A stretch of 27,053 bases of DNA. It comes from a virus. The position numbers and the translations under genes are program-made. The first letter of the stretch is position 1; each line of letters begins with the position of its first letter. Shown here in pieces: positions 8,030-15,352 of the stretch. The notes below the pieces were generated by a model. It searched no databases, had not been told where the DNA came from, and worked only from the letters and a program-made list of their open reading frames with translations. Location: positions 1-27,053 of the IMG/VR virus record IMGVR_UViG_3300028423_001190; one strand, 5' to 3'.

Positions 8030-8458
8030 CTAAGGAACCACTGTAATATCTTTAACCCTATAAGGTTGTTTTAAAATCCAATCAATAACATTTATGCAAT
8101 ATGATATTGGCATTTTTTCTTCTTTGATATGAGACACTCGAGGACTATCGAAATATCCAAATTTAATAATAGTCGTATTTATACCTTGATAAAAAAGCTG
8201 TTCGTTTGCTTTTTCTAGTGCAGCTTTTTCAATTGCATATATGTGAGGTCTTTTTTTAATGCCGTCAGAGGAATTAGACCCTATGTTAATTATGCGACAG
8301 TTTAGATTGGCAGCTTCGTATAATAATTTTACCTGATCAAAATTTTCATGCTTGCAATTTATAAAAGTGTCACACGAATATAAATCGTTGCAGTTACCAT
8401 ATTTTTGAGACAAATAATAACCAAGTCCTCTCTTTGTTCCAGTAATATAAAAATGCAT
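8030..8458 (-). CDS. Miniature short-chain dehydrogenase/reductase (SDR)
   Basis: Only 142 residues against about 250 for a classical SDR, yet the defining motifs remain: TGTKRGLG (residues 6-13, TGxxxGxG nucleotide-binding loop), IINIGSNSS (57-64, strand ending in catalytic serine candidates) and YAIEK (74-78, the YxxxK catalytic pair). The segment that normally lies between the nucleotide loop and the catalytic serine, including the NNAG motif, is greatly shortened, so the Rossmann fold must be compact. An NAD(P)(H)-dependent oxidation or reduction of a carbonyl or alcohol is the expected role. It lies between two oxygenases in the operon, which fits a multi-step oxidation pathway. Whether it is active is unproven. 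Confidence 0.75.
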   Translation of the reverse strand: MHFYITGTKRGLGYYLSQKYGNCNDLYSCDTFINCKHENFDQVKLLYEAANLNCRIINIGSNSSDGIKKRPHIYAIEKAALEKANEQLFYQGINTTIIKFGYFDSPRVSHIKEEKMPISYCINVIDWILKQPYRVKDITVVP

Positions 8459-8498
8459 ATAATATTATCTCTTATTTAACAATTAACATAGGCTATCT

Positions 8499-9419
8499 TT
8501 AACTGATTACATTCCTCTTTTGTAGCCAACTAGGGTTTCCTACATTCGAAAGTCTAAAGGTAATTCTATGTAAAACACGTTTTTCTAAAATTTCTGGATC
8601 ATTTTGATCTCTTTTATGAAGACTCAATATCTGATCGCTTAATACAATATCTCCCCTTTCATAAAAATGTTGGTAAATGTATTTTTCTTGGAATATAAAA
8701 TCTCTTAAATCGCTATAAAGATTTGTATCTCCTCCTATAATTTTACAATTATTATTGGTATAAAAATGAAGACCTTTTTTTCCTCCTCTGTTTTCTTGTA
8801 TTAACCACATTTTATATTTAGATCTATTTTTAATCATTGCTTGTTTTTGTCTTTTAGGTAAACCTGCTGCCCATGTCTCTGGAGAATACTCGTATTCGCA
8901 ATACACATTTTCACAACGTTTTTTTAAGTCATATGGCATCTCTTCGTATGCCTTCGCCATATTGAGATAAGACGTGCTTGTTTCTTCACAATTAGAAATA
9001 GCTTGCAGAGCGACACCGTCGGCCCTGTTTAAACCATTCAAGTTTGCATGCCAGTCTAATATACCTGTTCCGAATATACCTGAAATTTCTCCGCCTACTT
9101 TTTTTCCTGTTACACGTTGCACAGGATATGTATCATATGCACCCCATTTGTCAGGAGGAATAAAACTATCTGTATCTTTAGGGTGATATCTATATTCACC
9201 GGTAATTGGATCAAAAACAAATTGATTGTAATTAGCTATATGACCGATCTGATCGACAAACTTTGTAAAAATTCCTGATCGTACATCTTGATTTTTTATT
9301 ACCACAATGGTATTTTGCAAAAGTAAATTTTTTACTTGCTCGGAATTGTAATTTGTAGAATTAATATCTAAATCAAAAATTTCTACTGCTACGCCGTTTT
9401 TAATATTTTTTGTATTCAT
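8499..9419 (-). CDS. TauD-like 2OG oxygenase with HxN in place of HxD
   Basis: A 306-residue TauD/TfdA-superfamily protein. The position of the iron motif reads DWHANLNG: H124, then N126 where the family has Asp or Glu. The distal histidine is H268 in LSDQILSLHKR and R285 (VLHRITFRL) fits the 2-oxoglutarate arginine. The codons at the motif are CAT GCA AAC, with no sign of a frameshift around them. Loss of the carboxylate ligand is what distinguishes Fe/2OG halogenases (HxA or HxG), but an amide ligand could also support hydroxylation or leave a non-catalytic protein. Gaps of 42 and 40 bases flank the gene, the largest inside this operon, but I saw no convincing promoter in either. Confidence 0.82.
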   Translation of the reverse strand: MNTKNIKNGVAVEIFDLDINSTNYNSEQVKNLLLQNTIVVIKNQDVRSGIFTKFVDQIGHIANYNQFVFDPITGEYRYHPKDTDSFIPPDKWGAYDTYPVQRVTGKKVGGEISGIFGTGILDWHANLNGLNRADGVALQAISNCEETSTSYLNMAKAYEEMPYDLKKRCENVYCEYEYSPETWAAGLPKRQKQAMIKNRSKYKMWLIQENRGGKKGLHFYTNNNCKIIGGDTNLYSDLRDFIFQEKYIYQHFYERGDIVLSDQILSLHKRDQNDPEILEKRVLHRITFRLSNVGNPSWLQKRNVIS

Positions 9420-9461
9420 TTAATATTTTACATTCTTTTTAAGGCAAATTTAATTTCAATT

Positions 9462-10478
9462 TTAAAAAAATAAATTAGGACTTTTTGGTCGAAGAGAGTC
9501 GTTTGATCCTCTAAATCTATTGCTTAATACCATACTAATTTCTATTTCTAGATTTCCTGCTATATCTTTAATTTCTTCAAGTTGATATTCATTAGCACTT
9601 GTAGGAATTACCTGCCATATAACTTTTATTCCAGCTTCATGACAATTAATCATTGCATTCCAAATTTCGTAAAAGTTTTGACCTTTTCTATGAATTTTGC
9701 TTGTATCTTCTAATCCGTCGATGCCAAAAGTGATTATAGGTTTAGTTCCGCTATTCCTAACCTTCACCAGTTTATCAATAGTAGTAGTCCACCACTTTTC
9801 TCGGTGACCTGTTGCAGCTATGCTTGCTTTATATGTCTTCAAAGAGGAATCGACCACTAAATCTAACAAATCATGATAATAAGGATAAAAAGATGGATCT
9901 CCGTATCGTCCACAATCTATTACATCTTCTACACCATCAGTAAAAAAAATATCTTTCAAGATATCTAATGTTAGATCAGACTTAGAGTATCTACCTGTAC
10001 CTGCTTCGATTGTTCTCTGGCAATAAGGACACTTTAGGCTACATCTACTAGTAGTTTCCAACTGTATATCCTTATGCACTTTGAATTTTTCTTCTGCAAT
10101 TCTAAATGCACTGGAATCCGAAGATATATTTTTTTGCCACTCATCTTTCGATGTTAGCAAAGGATTAATTTTAGGAACACTTATGTTAGATATCTTTGCC
10201 TTATTATTTTTTGTTGTAAAAGTGCTACACTTTTCGCTGCATTTTTTAGGAGTATTATTATATATATTTGCTAATGTTTCCTGCCATTTGGTACTATACA
10301 ATATCTCTGATAGTGAATTATTGTAGAGATTAAAATCTTCCAGAAAAAAAGGGTTCTTTTTTATTCTAGAATCTACAAACTTTAAATTTTTTTCATATGG
10401 AATCCAGCAGCATGGCAATACGTAACCTTCATAAGTTATCTGAGGAGCTCTTCCGATCATACATTTTGGAAATATCAT
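9462..10478 (-). CDS. Radical SAM enzyme with N-terminal auxiliary cysteine region
   Basis: A 338-residue radical SAM protein. The core motif CSLKCPYC (C146, C150, C153) sits unusually far into the chain. Ahead of it, C6, C23, C24, C80 and C84 (LPCCWIP and KKCSEKCSTF) could ligate an auxiliary Fe-S cluster of the SPASM/twitch kind, here N-terminal rather than C-terminal. The GGEP motif that normally binds the SAM amino group is replaced by CGRYGDPSF, though the GxxGDP sense is kept. The chain ends soon after an ISMVLSNRFRG strand, so the barrel is short. It overlaps the upstream gene by 4 bases. Substrate unknown; SPASM/twitch relatives commonly modify peptides, but some act on sugars or small molecules. 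Confidence 0.85.
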   Translation of the reverse strand: MIFPKCMIGRAPQITYEGYVLPCCWIPYEKNLKFVDSRIKKNPFFLEDFNLYNNSLSEILYSTKWQETLANIYNNTPKKCSEKCSTFTTKNNKAKISNISVPKINPLLTSKDEWQKNISSDSSAFRIAEEKFKVHKDIQLETTSRCSLKCPYCQRTIEAGTGRYSKSDLTLDILKDIFFTDGVEDVIDCGRYGDPSFYPYYHDLLDLVVDSSLKTYKASIAATGHREKWWTTTIDKLVKVRNSGTKPIITFGIDGLEDTSKIHRKGQNFYEIWNAMINCHEAGIKVIWQVIPTSANEYQLEEIKDIAGNLEIEISMVLSNRFRGSNDSLRPKSPNLFF

Positions 10479-11335
10479 GTGATCCTTACTTCTCTTATTT
10501 TAGAATAGACTAAAGTATCTTCATAAATTTTATCGTTCTCTGTTTTAAATAACCTGCCAATTGGAATATATCCTAGAGCATTTTTTGGATCTTTAGGATT
10601 AAATCCACCTTCTGTCATCCATTTTTTACATTGGTTTATACGGTTATACTGGATATCGTACTCGGGTGCTTTTAATACAAAGAAAAAACTAGGGCTGTAT
10701 TGTTTCAATGGCACTGCGTCATTAGGACTTCTTCCACTTTTGAAAGTTTTTAAAAAGTCTTCTCCTACGGCGTTATAGTTTAAATACATAGTATATGAAT
10801 GCACAAAAGGATCAAATAATTGATAGTCAGATTCTTCAAAATTTTCTTTTCTTGCATTTGGTACGCCTGTACTCGGGTTCACAATCCTAAATCTCACACG
10901 AGGAGTGACACTTTTTTGTAAGCCAGAAACACTTCCTGCTTTACTTTCTGCTTGATGTATATAATCATTAAGCAAATCTCTAGCTTTGATTGCTTCGTTT
11001 TCGCATAGTGATCCTTTTAACCATTCTGGTTGTTGTGCTATCTCTTCGTAAATGTAATGGATATCACTTAAATTTTTAAGTGTAAACTCTTTTCTGTTAA
11101 TAAAATAACTAGGGATGGTTCCTCGACGATGATTATTACAGGTTTCCATAATCTCGTGTAAGCGCTTAAACTCGTCAGCTGGACCTAATCCTTGTAGTGT
11201 TAATTCATAGTCATGTTTGCTAGGTACCTCTTCTACATGTTCCTGCATCATTTTAAACCATCTATTCACAAAATTATTTTCGAACATGTGCCAGTCAAAA
11301 ACTATATTGTTTTCAAATATTATTTGTATTCTCAT
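10475..11335 (-). CDS. Unknown phage protein, paralogue of the 11332-12183 product
   Basis: A 286-residue soluble protein of unknown function. It begins with a short strand (MRIQIIFENNIVFDW), continues with helices including NLSDIHYIYEEI, and has a C-terminal domain with PRVRFRIVNP, YTMYLNYNAVGEDFL and NPKDPKNALGYIPIGRLF. Each landmark has a counterpart at the same place in the next protein upstream (PRIVVTFKNP, VCLNYAHVGKPLY, KNDPKNAWGKLTVGKV), so the two are diverged duplicates. The pair sits among radical SAM genes with 4-base overlaps on both sides, so the products could be substrates, carriers or partner subunits of those enzymes; that is inference. No catalytic motif was recognised. Confidence 0.85.
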   Translation of the reverse strand: MRIQIIFENNIVFDWHMFENNFVNRWFKMMQEHVEEVPSKHDYELTLQGLGPADEFKRLHEIMETCNNHRRGTIPSYFINRKEFTLKNLSDIHYIYEEIAQQPEWLKGSLCENEAIKARDLLNDYIHQAESKAGSVSGLQKSVTPRVRFRIVNPSTGVPNARKENFEESDYQLFDPFVHSYTMYLNYNAVGEDFLKTFKSGRSPNDAVPLKQYSPSFFFVLKAPEYDIQYNRINQCKKWMTEGGFNPKDPKNALGYIPIGRLFKTENDKIYEDTLVYSKIREVRIT

Positions 11336-12183
11336 AAAAACTCAATCCTATCAATATATTTCACTCCAGACAAGTTTGGCCAATTTTTAACTTTACCAAC
11401 TGTCAGCTTTCCCCAAGCATTCTTAGGATCGTTTTTTTTAAAACCTAAAGATCTTACTTTTTTTGACCTACTACTGGACCACCATTTTTCTACTGATTTA
11501 TAATATTCACTATTATGACCTCTTTCTTTGTAAAAAAGAATTTGAAAATTCGCCGACCAATGAGACTGAGGTTTTATATTTTTTTCGTCTACTTGATCGT
11601 CGACGTCTTTATATATATCATATAAAGGTTTGCCAACATGAGCATAGTTTAAACATACATCTCCGGGCTTTTGTAAAAAATTAAACTTATCTAAATAAGA
11701 TTCTGGTATATTATACTTTGGCGGGTTTTTAAAAGTGACTACTATTCGAGGAGAAGGTTTTTTTGGATTGAGTAAAATTCCTTCCATACGATGTATTAGG
11801 ACGTTGAAATCTCTTACTGCTTGTTTTACATTTTCAGGCGCTGATTGCATAAATTTACTAGCGACATCAGAATTGCGTGTAGTTTTATCTAAATCTATCA
11901 TTTTTTCAAAGAATACATGCAAATAATTTAAGTATTCTTGGTCTATGTCTTGTCTTATATTTTCTGGAACTCTTCCTGGAGAAAAATTATTTATAGTATC
12001 CATACAATTTTTTATTTTAGATTTACACTGGTCTAAAGTCCAGTCATTGTTTAATCCATAAAACCTATTTCTTTCTCGTATGTTTTTATTATGTTTTTTT
12101 ACCTCATTATACCAAGCTTTAGATAAACCGTCTTCCAACGGTACTATTTCTATAAATCTATTATCATCAAAATAAACTATCAT
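11332..12183 (-). CDS. Unknown phage protein, paralogue of the 10475-11335 product
   Basis: A 283-residue protein with the same architecture as its downstream neighbour: an N-terminal strand (MIVYFDDNRFIEI), a helical middle containing EYLNYLHVFFEKM, and a C-terminal domain with SPRIVVTFKNP, VCLNYAHVGKPLYDIY and KKNDPKNAWGKLTVGKVK. Sequence identity to the neighbour looks low overall and is concentrated in these motifs, which suggests an old duplication with kept structure. It is rich in Lys/Asn and has no signal peptide or membrane segment. It starts 8 bases after the stop of the cysteine-rich protein gene and overlaps the next gene by 4 bases. Function unknown. Confidence 0.85.
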   Translation of the reverse strand: MIVYFDDNRFIEIVPLEDGLSKAWYNEVKKHNKNIRERNRFYGLNNDWTLDQCKSKIKNCMDTINNFSPGRVPENIRQDIDQEYLNYLHVFFEKMIDLDKTTRNSDVASKFMQSAPENVKQAVRDFNVLIHRMEGILLNPKKPSPRIVVTFKNPPKYNIPESYLDKFNFLQKPGDVCLNYAHVGKPLYDIYKDVDDQVDEKNIKPQSHWSANFQILFYKERGHNSEYYKSVEKWWSSSRSKKVRSLGFKKNDPKNAWGKLTVGKVKNWPNLSGVKYIDRIEFL

Positions 12184-12191
12184 ACTGGATC

Positions 12192-12560
12192 TTAATAATT
12201 GGTCGAATTCTTGTTGCCGTGCTTTTTAACAATATTTTCATGTATTTTGTTTTTCAAAGATTTCCTTACATTTTCATCTTTGTATCTTGTACTTTTTATA
12301 TCTGCAACGCAGGTACAACTAGTTTTACCACATTCGATAAAATCAATAGGCATATTCCAGACCTCGTCGTCTACATGTCCAATTTTTCCGCCTGCACGGC
12401 ATGTTCCTCTATACATATCACCATTACTTTTTATATCTATGCTTTCTAGTCCTATACCACATAACCAACCTTCAAAATTTACCTGTTCGTCCTTTACAAG
12501 GTCATTTGCCCATATTTCTTCATACTCGTTGTTGTTTTTATAAATTATAATATCACTCAT
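12192..12560 (-). CDS. Stand-alone SPASM-like cysteine-rich domain protein
   Basis: A 122-residue protein with five cysteines: C34 (GWLCGIG), C54 (GTCRAGG), C77 (IECGK), C82 and C84 (SCTCVADI). The same pattern and spacing (C-x19-C, then C-x4-C-x-C) occurs as the N-terminal domain of the radical SAM protein at 13245-14189, together with the phrases F-x-GW-x-CG-x-G and DI. This resembles the SPASM/twitch auxiliary Fe-S domain in its first half (cysteine, Gly-rich strand, G-N/H turn), but the second-half spacing is not canonical. It is encoded directly after a radical SAM core that lacks this domain, with an 8-base overlap. I infer that it works in trans as that enzyme's auxiliary cluster subunit. 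Confidence 0.8.
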   Translation of the reverse strand: MSDIIIYKNNNEYEEIWANDLVKDEQVNFEGWLCGIGLESIDIKSNGDMYRGTCRAGGKIGHVDDEVWNMPIDFIECGKTSCTCVADIKSTRYKDENVRKSLKNKIHENIVKKHGNKNSTNY

Positions 12561-13248
12561 CGTACTCTTCTAGGACTGCATTTCTGTATTCATTATCTGT
12601 TAGAAATCTAATTTGATCTTCTGTGTATACTGGTATATAGTTCTTCTTGCCTTCATGAACTACACTTTTGGGCCTGATTCGTTTCATATGATAGGGTATA
12701 TTATGCCGTATACAATATTTCACCATATCTACTGCACGATTCCAGTATTCTGGCTCCATCATTAAATTTAGGCTTATGCTTTTATATTGCTTATTCGCAA
12801 CATAATCATTCACCGCTTTAAGCTTTGGCATAAATTGTGTTTCTTCTACATATTCAAAATGACTGCTAAACTGTATGATGTTGATATAAGTCATCAAATC
12901 AAGTAGATAATCTTGTGTTCTACTGCCGTTGGTATTTAGGCCGACTATGAATCTACCATCTTGAGACAACCATTTGCAAAAATCTAAAAAATTAGGATTA
13001 ACTGTCGGCTCTCCACCTGTAAACCATATTCTAATATTCTTAGATTGGGGGATGTTCTTTTTCATTTTTTCCGCTATTCCAACAAGATTATCTAAAGATC
13101 TATGCGGACTTTTAAAATCATGCAGACTATCGGGACAGTAAGAGCAATCATAATTACATCTACGTCCGATGTTCCAATGCACGTAAAAGACATTTTGCGG
13201 TCTATTACTCTGCATTGCATTGATATTTACGGGTTCTGAAAAACTCAT
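12553..13248 (-). CDS. Radical SAM core protein lacking an auxiliary domain
   Basis: A 231-residue radical SAM core. The cluster motif CNYDCSYCPD has C31, C35 and C38, and FTGGEPTVNP (from about residue 76) is the SAM-binding GGEP. The sequence WNIGRRCNYDCSYC followed by HDFKSPHRS is closely related to WNLGPRCNYDCSYC and HDNHSPHIS of the next protein upstream, so the two are paralogues. This copy has only about 20 residues before the core and no Cys-rich extension at either end. The missing auxiliary domain seems to be supplied by the separate 122-residue protein at 12192-12560. The gene overlaps its upstream neighbour by 4 bases. 7-carboxy-7-deazaguanine synthase-like proteins are an alternative family for such short cores, but I see no further support for that. 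Confidence 0.88.
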   Translation of the reverse strand: MSFSEPVNINAMQSNRPQNVFYVHWNIGRRCNYDCSYCPDSLHDFKSPHRSLDNLVGIAEKMKKNIPQSKNIRIWFTGGEPTVNPNFLDFCKWLSQDGRFIVGLNTNGSRTQDYLLDLMTYINIIQFSSHFEYVEETQFMPKLKAVNDYVANKQYKSISLNLMMEPEYWNRAVDMVKYCIRHNIPYHMKRIRPKSVVHEGKKNYIPVYTEDQIRFLTDNEYRNAVLEEYDE

Positions 13249-14189
13249 TTTGGCAATCTCAGATATTCTAGTTCTTCGTCAGTATAATTAAACATTTTAT
13301 TGTTATTGGTTTTATCTACCAAGGGCTCAACATTAATTTTGTAGGTACCTTTACTGGAAGGTAGCTGGTTGATAAAATCCTTGCATTCTTGTAACTTGCC
13401 CGGCACTAGCATATATTTAACTATGCAATGGCCTTCTTCTTTGCTAAGTTGACTTACTTTATCTGCCAGTTTGTCTACTTGAGCAAATTCTGTATGCACA
13501 CTTATATGTAAACCTCCTGCATTGCATAGCTTTCTAAGTTTATTTAAACTAGCAGTTCCGTTTGTGTTTGTAAACACTCTAGCATTATGCTGCACTACAT
13601 AATCAACTATATCGATGTATTCTGGGTTCAGGGTAGGTTCCCCGCCTGTGAATGTAAACTTGAAATTATAGTTAGTCCCAATTTTGAATATTAAGGCATC
13701 AAATCCCTGTTTAAACTGTGTAAATGAAATATGCGGGCTATGATTATCATGAACCGTACTAGGACAGTATGAACAGTCGTAGTTACAACGCGGACCTAGG
13801 TTCCAATTAATTGCAAACTCCTGTTTTGCCGATTCTAGTGCTAATACAGTATCATTTTGAGATTCGTATTGCGGTAAATTATAATCATAAAAACTCTTTA
13901 TGCTGTTAAAATCTTCTAAATTCTTTGCTTTTAATATGTTAATATCGCTAGCACAATAACAATTTTCTACAGGACAAATTATAGGTTCAGAAGGCAATGT
14001 AAAATTATTAAAAATATTTCCGTATGAACCGCTTTTTCTACAAACATTTCCAAACACTTCTCCTTTATTGTTTATCCATAAAAAGTCCATTCCTGCACCA
14101 CAATACCAGCCCTTAAAATTATTAAAACTGGTTTTTGCTTCTGATAAAGTTGCTTGTTTGTAACCTTGCTTTGTTTTAATTACAAGCAT
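13245..14189 (-). CDS. Radical SAM enzyme with N-terminal SPASM-like domain
   Basis: A 314-residue protein from the ATG at 14189; an in-frame TTG at 14195 is less likely. Residues 1-85 form a cysteine-rich domain with C30 (GWYCGAG), C50 (GNVCRKS), C72, C77 and C79 (CPVENCYCASDI). The radical SAM core follows with CNYDCSYC (C135, C139, C142) and FTGGEPTLNP (G172-P175). In well-known SPASM proteins the auxiliary domain is C-terminal; here it leads. The core is a close paralogue of the 12553-13248 product and the Cys-rich domain a paralogue of the 12192-12560 product. The gene overlaps the upstream twitch-like radical SAM gene by about 10 bases. The likely role is oxidative or radical tailoring of a peptide, sugar or small molecule. 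Confidence 0.88.
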   Translation of the reverse strand: MLVIKTKQGYKQATLSEAKTSFNNFKGWYCGAGMDFLWINNKGEVFGNVCRKSGSYGNIFNNFTLPSEPIICPVENCYCASDINILKAKNLEDFNSIKSFYDYNLPQYESQNDTVLALESAKQEFAINWNLGPRCNYDCSYCPSTVHDNHSPHISFTQFKQGFDALIFKIGTNYNFKFTFTGGEPTLNPEYIDIVDYVVQHNARVFTNTNGTASLNKLRKLCNAGGLHISVHTEFAQVDKLADKVSQLSKEEGHCIVKYMLVPGKLQECKDFINQLPSSKGTYKINVEPLVDKTNNNKMFNYTDEELEYLRLPK

Positions 14190-15352
14190 AACCAACCCAC
14201 TGTTTTCTGTCCTATCACGTCTTCTGCATTCATGTTTCTCTGTCGGAGATAAAATTTTATATCTTTTTTTATACTTTTTAAATCAGCTACCGGCTTTTTT
14301 TCTAAATCTGTTTGTATAAGTTGTTTTGCTTCTTTATTTTTAATTTTTTTATAAACGCTATGCTTTATCTTAAAAGGTAAATTTGTCCACTGTAGCGGAC
14401 TGTTATTCGGTTTTAATGTAAAATCTAGACTAAAGTTTAGATTATTGTTAATAAAGAATCTTTCAATATCTGGTAAAAGCTCGAAATTAAATAAGTTTAT
14501 AAGAATAGACACTTTATAATCACAATTGTTAGGTTTACAGTCTCTTAGCAAAAATAAATTCTTTTGCATCTTATTCCAATTATGTGGCCATCTAATAAAG
14601 TTGTAATTATGTCCTATGCTATCTACACTTATTCGTAAATAGGAAGATTTTACTTTAGACAATCCGTCTAAAACACTTTGGTTCATTACTGTGCCGTTTG
14701 TAGTTACTTCTAAGTGAAGATCTTTACAAAGATTTTGATCTAATACTTCGGCTATAGGTTGCCAGTTTTCTTTTAAAAATGGTTCTCCTCCGACTATTTT
14801 AAAAGAATAGATATTATACTTTTTGAGTAATTCGGCACAAACTTGTCCTGTAATTTTAGGAGAGGCTCTATTATTTTTATGCGCATCGTTCCAGTGAAAA
14901 GGTAGTTTACTTTGGTTATATTTTGAAGAAATCTGCTCTATTAAACTACTAGATCCTTGATTACAAAATGGACAAGCTAGGTTGCATAAGTTACCTATTA
15001 TTACATCTAGTTTTAGAAAATCAAAATCTTTATTTTCCTTGTCTAACTCATTGAATTTTTGCCTAACACTTTTTACCCCATTTTTTTCATGATGGATGCA
15101 GGTTGCGCATGCAGGATGCAAAGTATCGTTATTTTTAAAATAATCAATGAAATACTTTCTCATTTGATGTGATAAGACAGAATCTATATCTTCTAAAGCA
15201 GAAAATTTTTGAATTTTATCATCTATGTAGTCGTAGTGAAGATGACAGCAAGGAGATGTTCTTACATTATCAACTCCATCCTTTTCTAAGAAAGAAAGGC
15301 GCAATCCTTTACTTACATACGCACAGTAATTATTTTTCACTCTTATATCCAA
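14180..15352 (-). CDS. Twitch-type radical SAM enzyme
   Basis: A 390-residue protein. The core motif is NLCNLACPFC (C123, C127, C130) and KIVGGEPFL (about 186-193) binds SAM. Ahead of the core are C10 (NYCAYVS), C35/C36 (SPCCHLHY) and C82/C85 (ACATCIHHEKNG), followed by S-x-R, the arrangement I associate with N-terminal twitch auxiliary clusters in marine phage radical SAM proteins. VTTNGTVMN and LRISVDSIG are standard core strands. About 100 lysine-rich residues at the C-terminus end in a late GWLCL. The gene overlaps the methyltransferase gene upstream by 23 bases and the next radical SAM gene downstream. Substrate unknown. Confidence 0.88.
   Translation of the reverse strand: MDIRVKNNYCAYVSKGLRLSFLEKDGVDNVRTSPCCHLHYDYIDDKIQKFSALEDIDSVLSHQMRKYFIDYFKNNDTLHPACATCIHHEKNGVKSVRQKFNELDKENKDFDFLKLDVIIGNLCNLACPFCNQGSSSLIEQISSKYNQSKLPFHWNDAHKNNRASPKITGQVCAELLKKYNIYSFKIVGGEPFLKENWQPIAEVLDQNLCKDLHLEVTTNGTVMNQSVLDGLSKVKSSYLRISVDSIGHNYNFIRWPHNWNKMQKNLFLLRDCKPNNCDYKVSILINLFNFELLPDIERFFINNNLNFSLDFTLKPNNSPLQWTNLPFKIKHSVYKKIKNKEAKQLIQTDLEKKPVADLKSIKKDIKFYLRQRNMNAEDVIGQKTVGWLCL

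Noticed and set aside
8459-8498. Possible promoter or terminator in the gap before the mini-SDR gene
   Set aside because: A GATAAT-like hexamer is present without a matching -35, and there is no stable hairpin.
9420-9461. Possible sigma70 promoter in the gap upstream of the HxN TauD-like gene
   Set aside because: TTGAAA and TAAAAT-like hexamers exist on the - strand, but the spacing (about 23 bases) is wrong and the gap is simply AT-rich.
11213-12543. Several + strand open frames of 60-115 codons opposite the unknown paralogues and the Cys-rich gene
   Set aside because: They lie wholly opposite well-supported overlapping genes, lack ribosome binding sites and encode low-complexity Phe/Ser/Ile-rich sequence typical of antisense frames.
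14189-14195. TTG start at 14195 for the fused SPASM-like radical SAM gene
   Set aside because: An ATG only two codons downstream is the simpler start, and neither choice changes the domain content.
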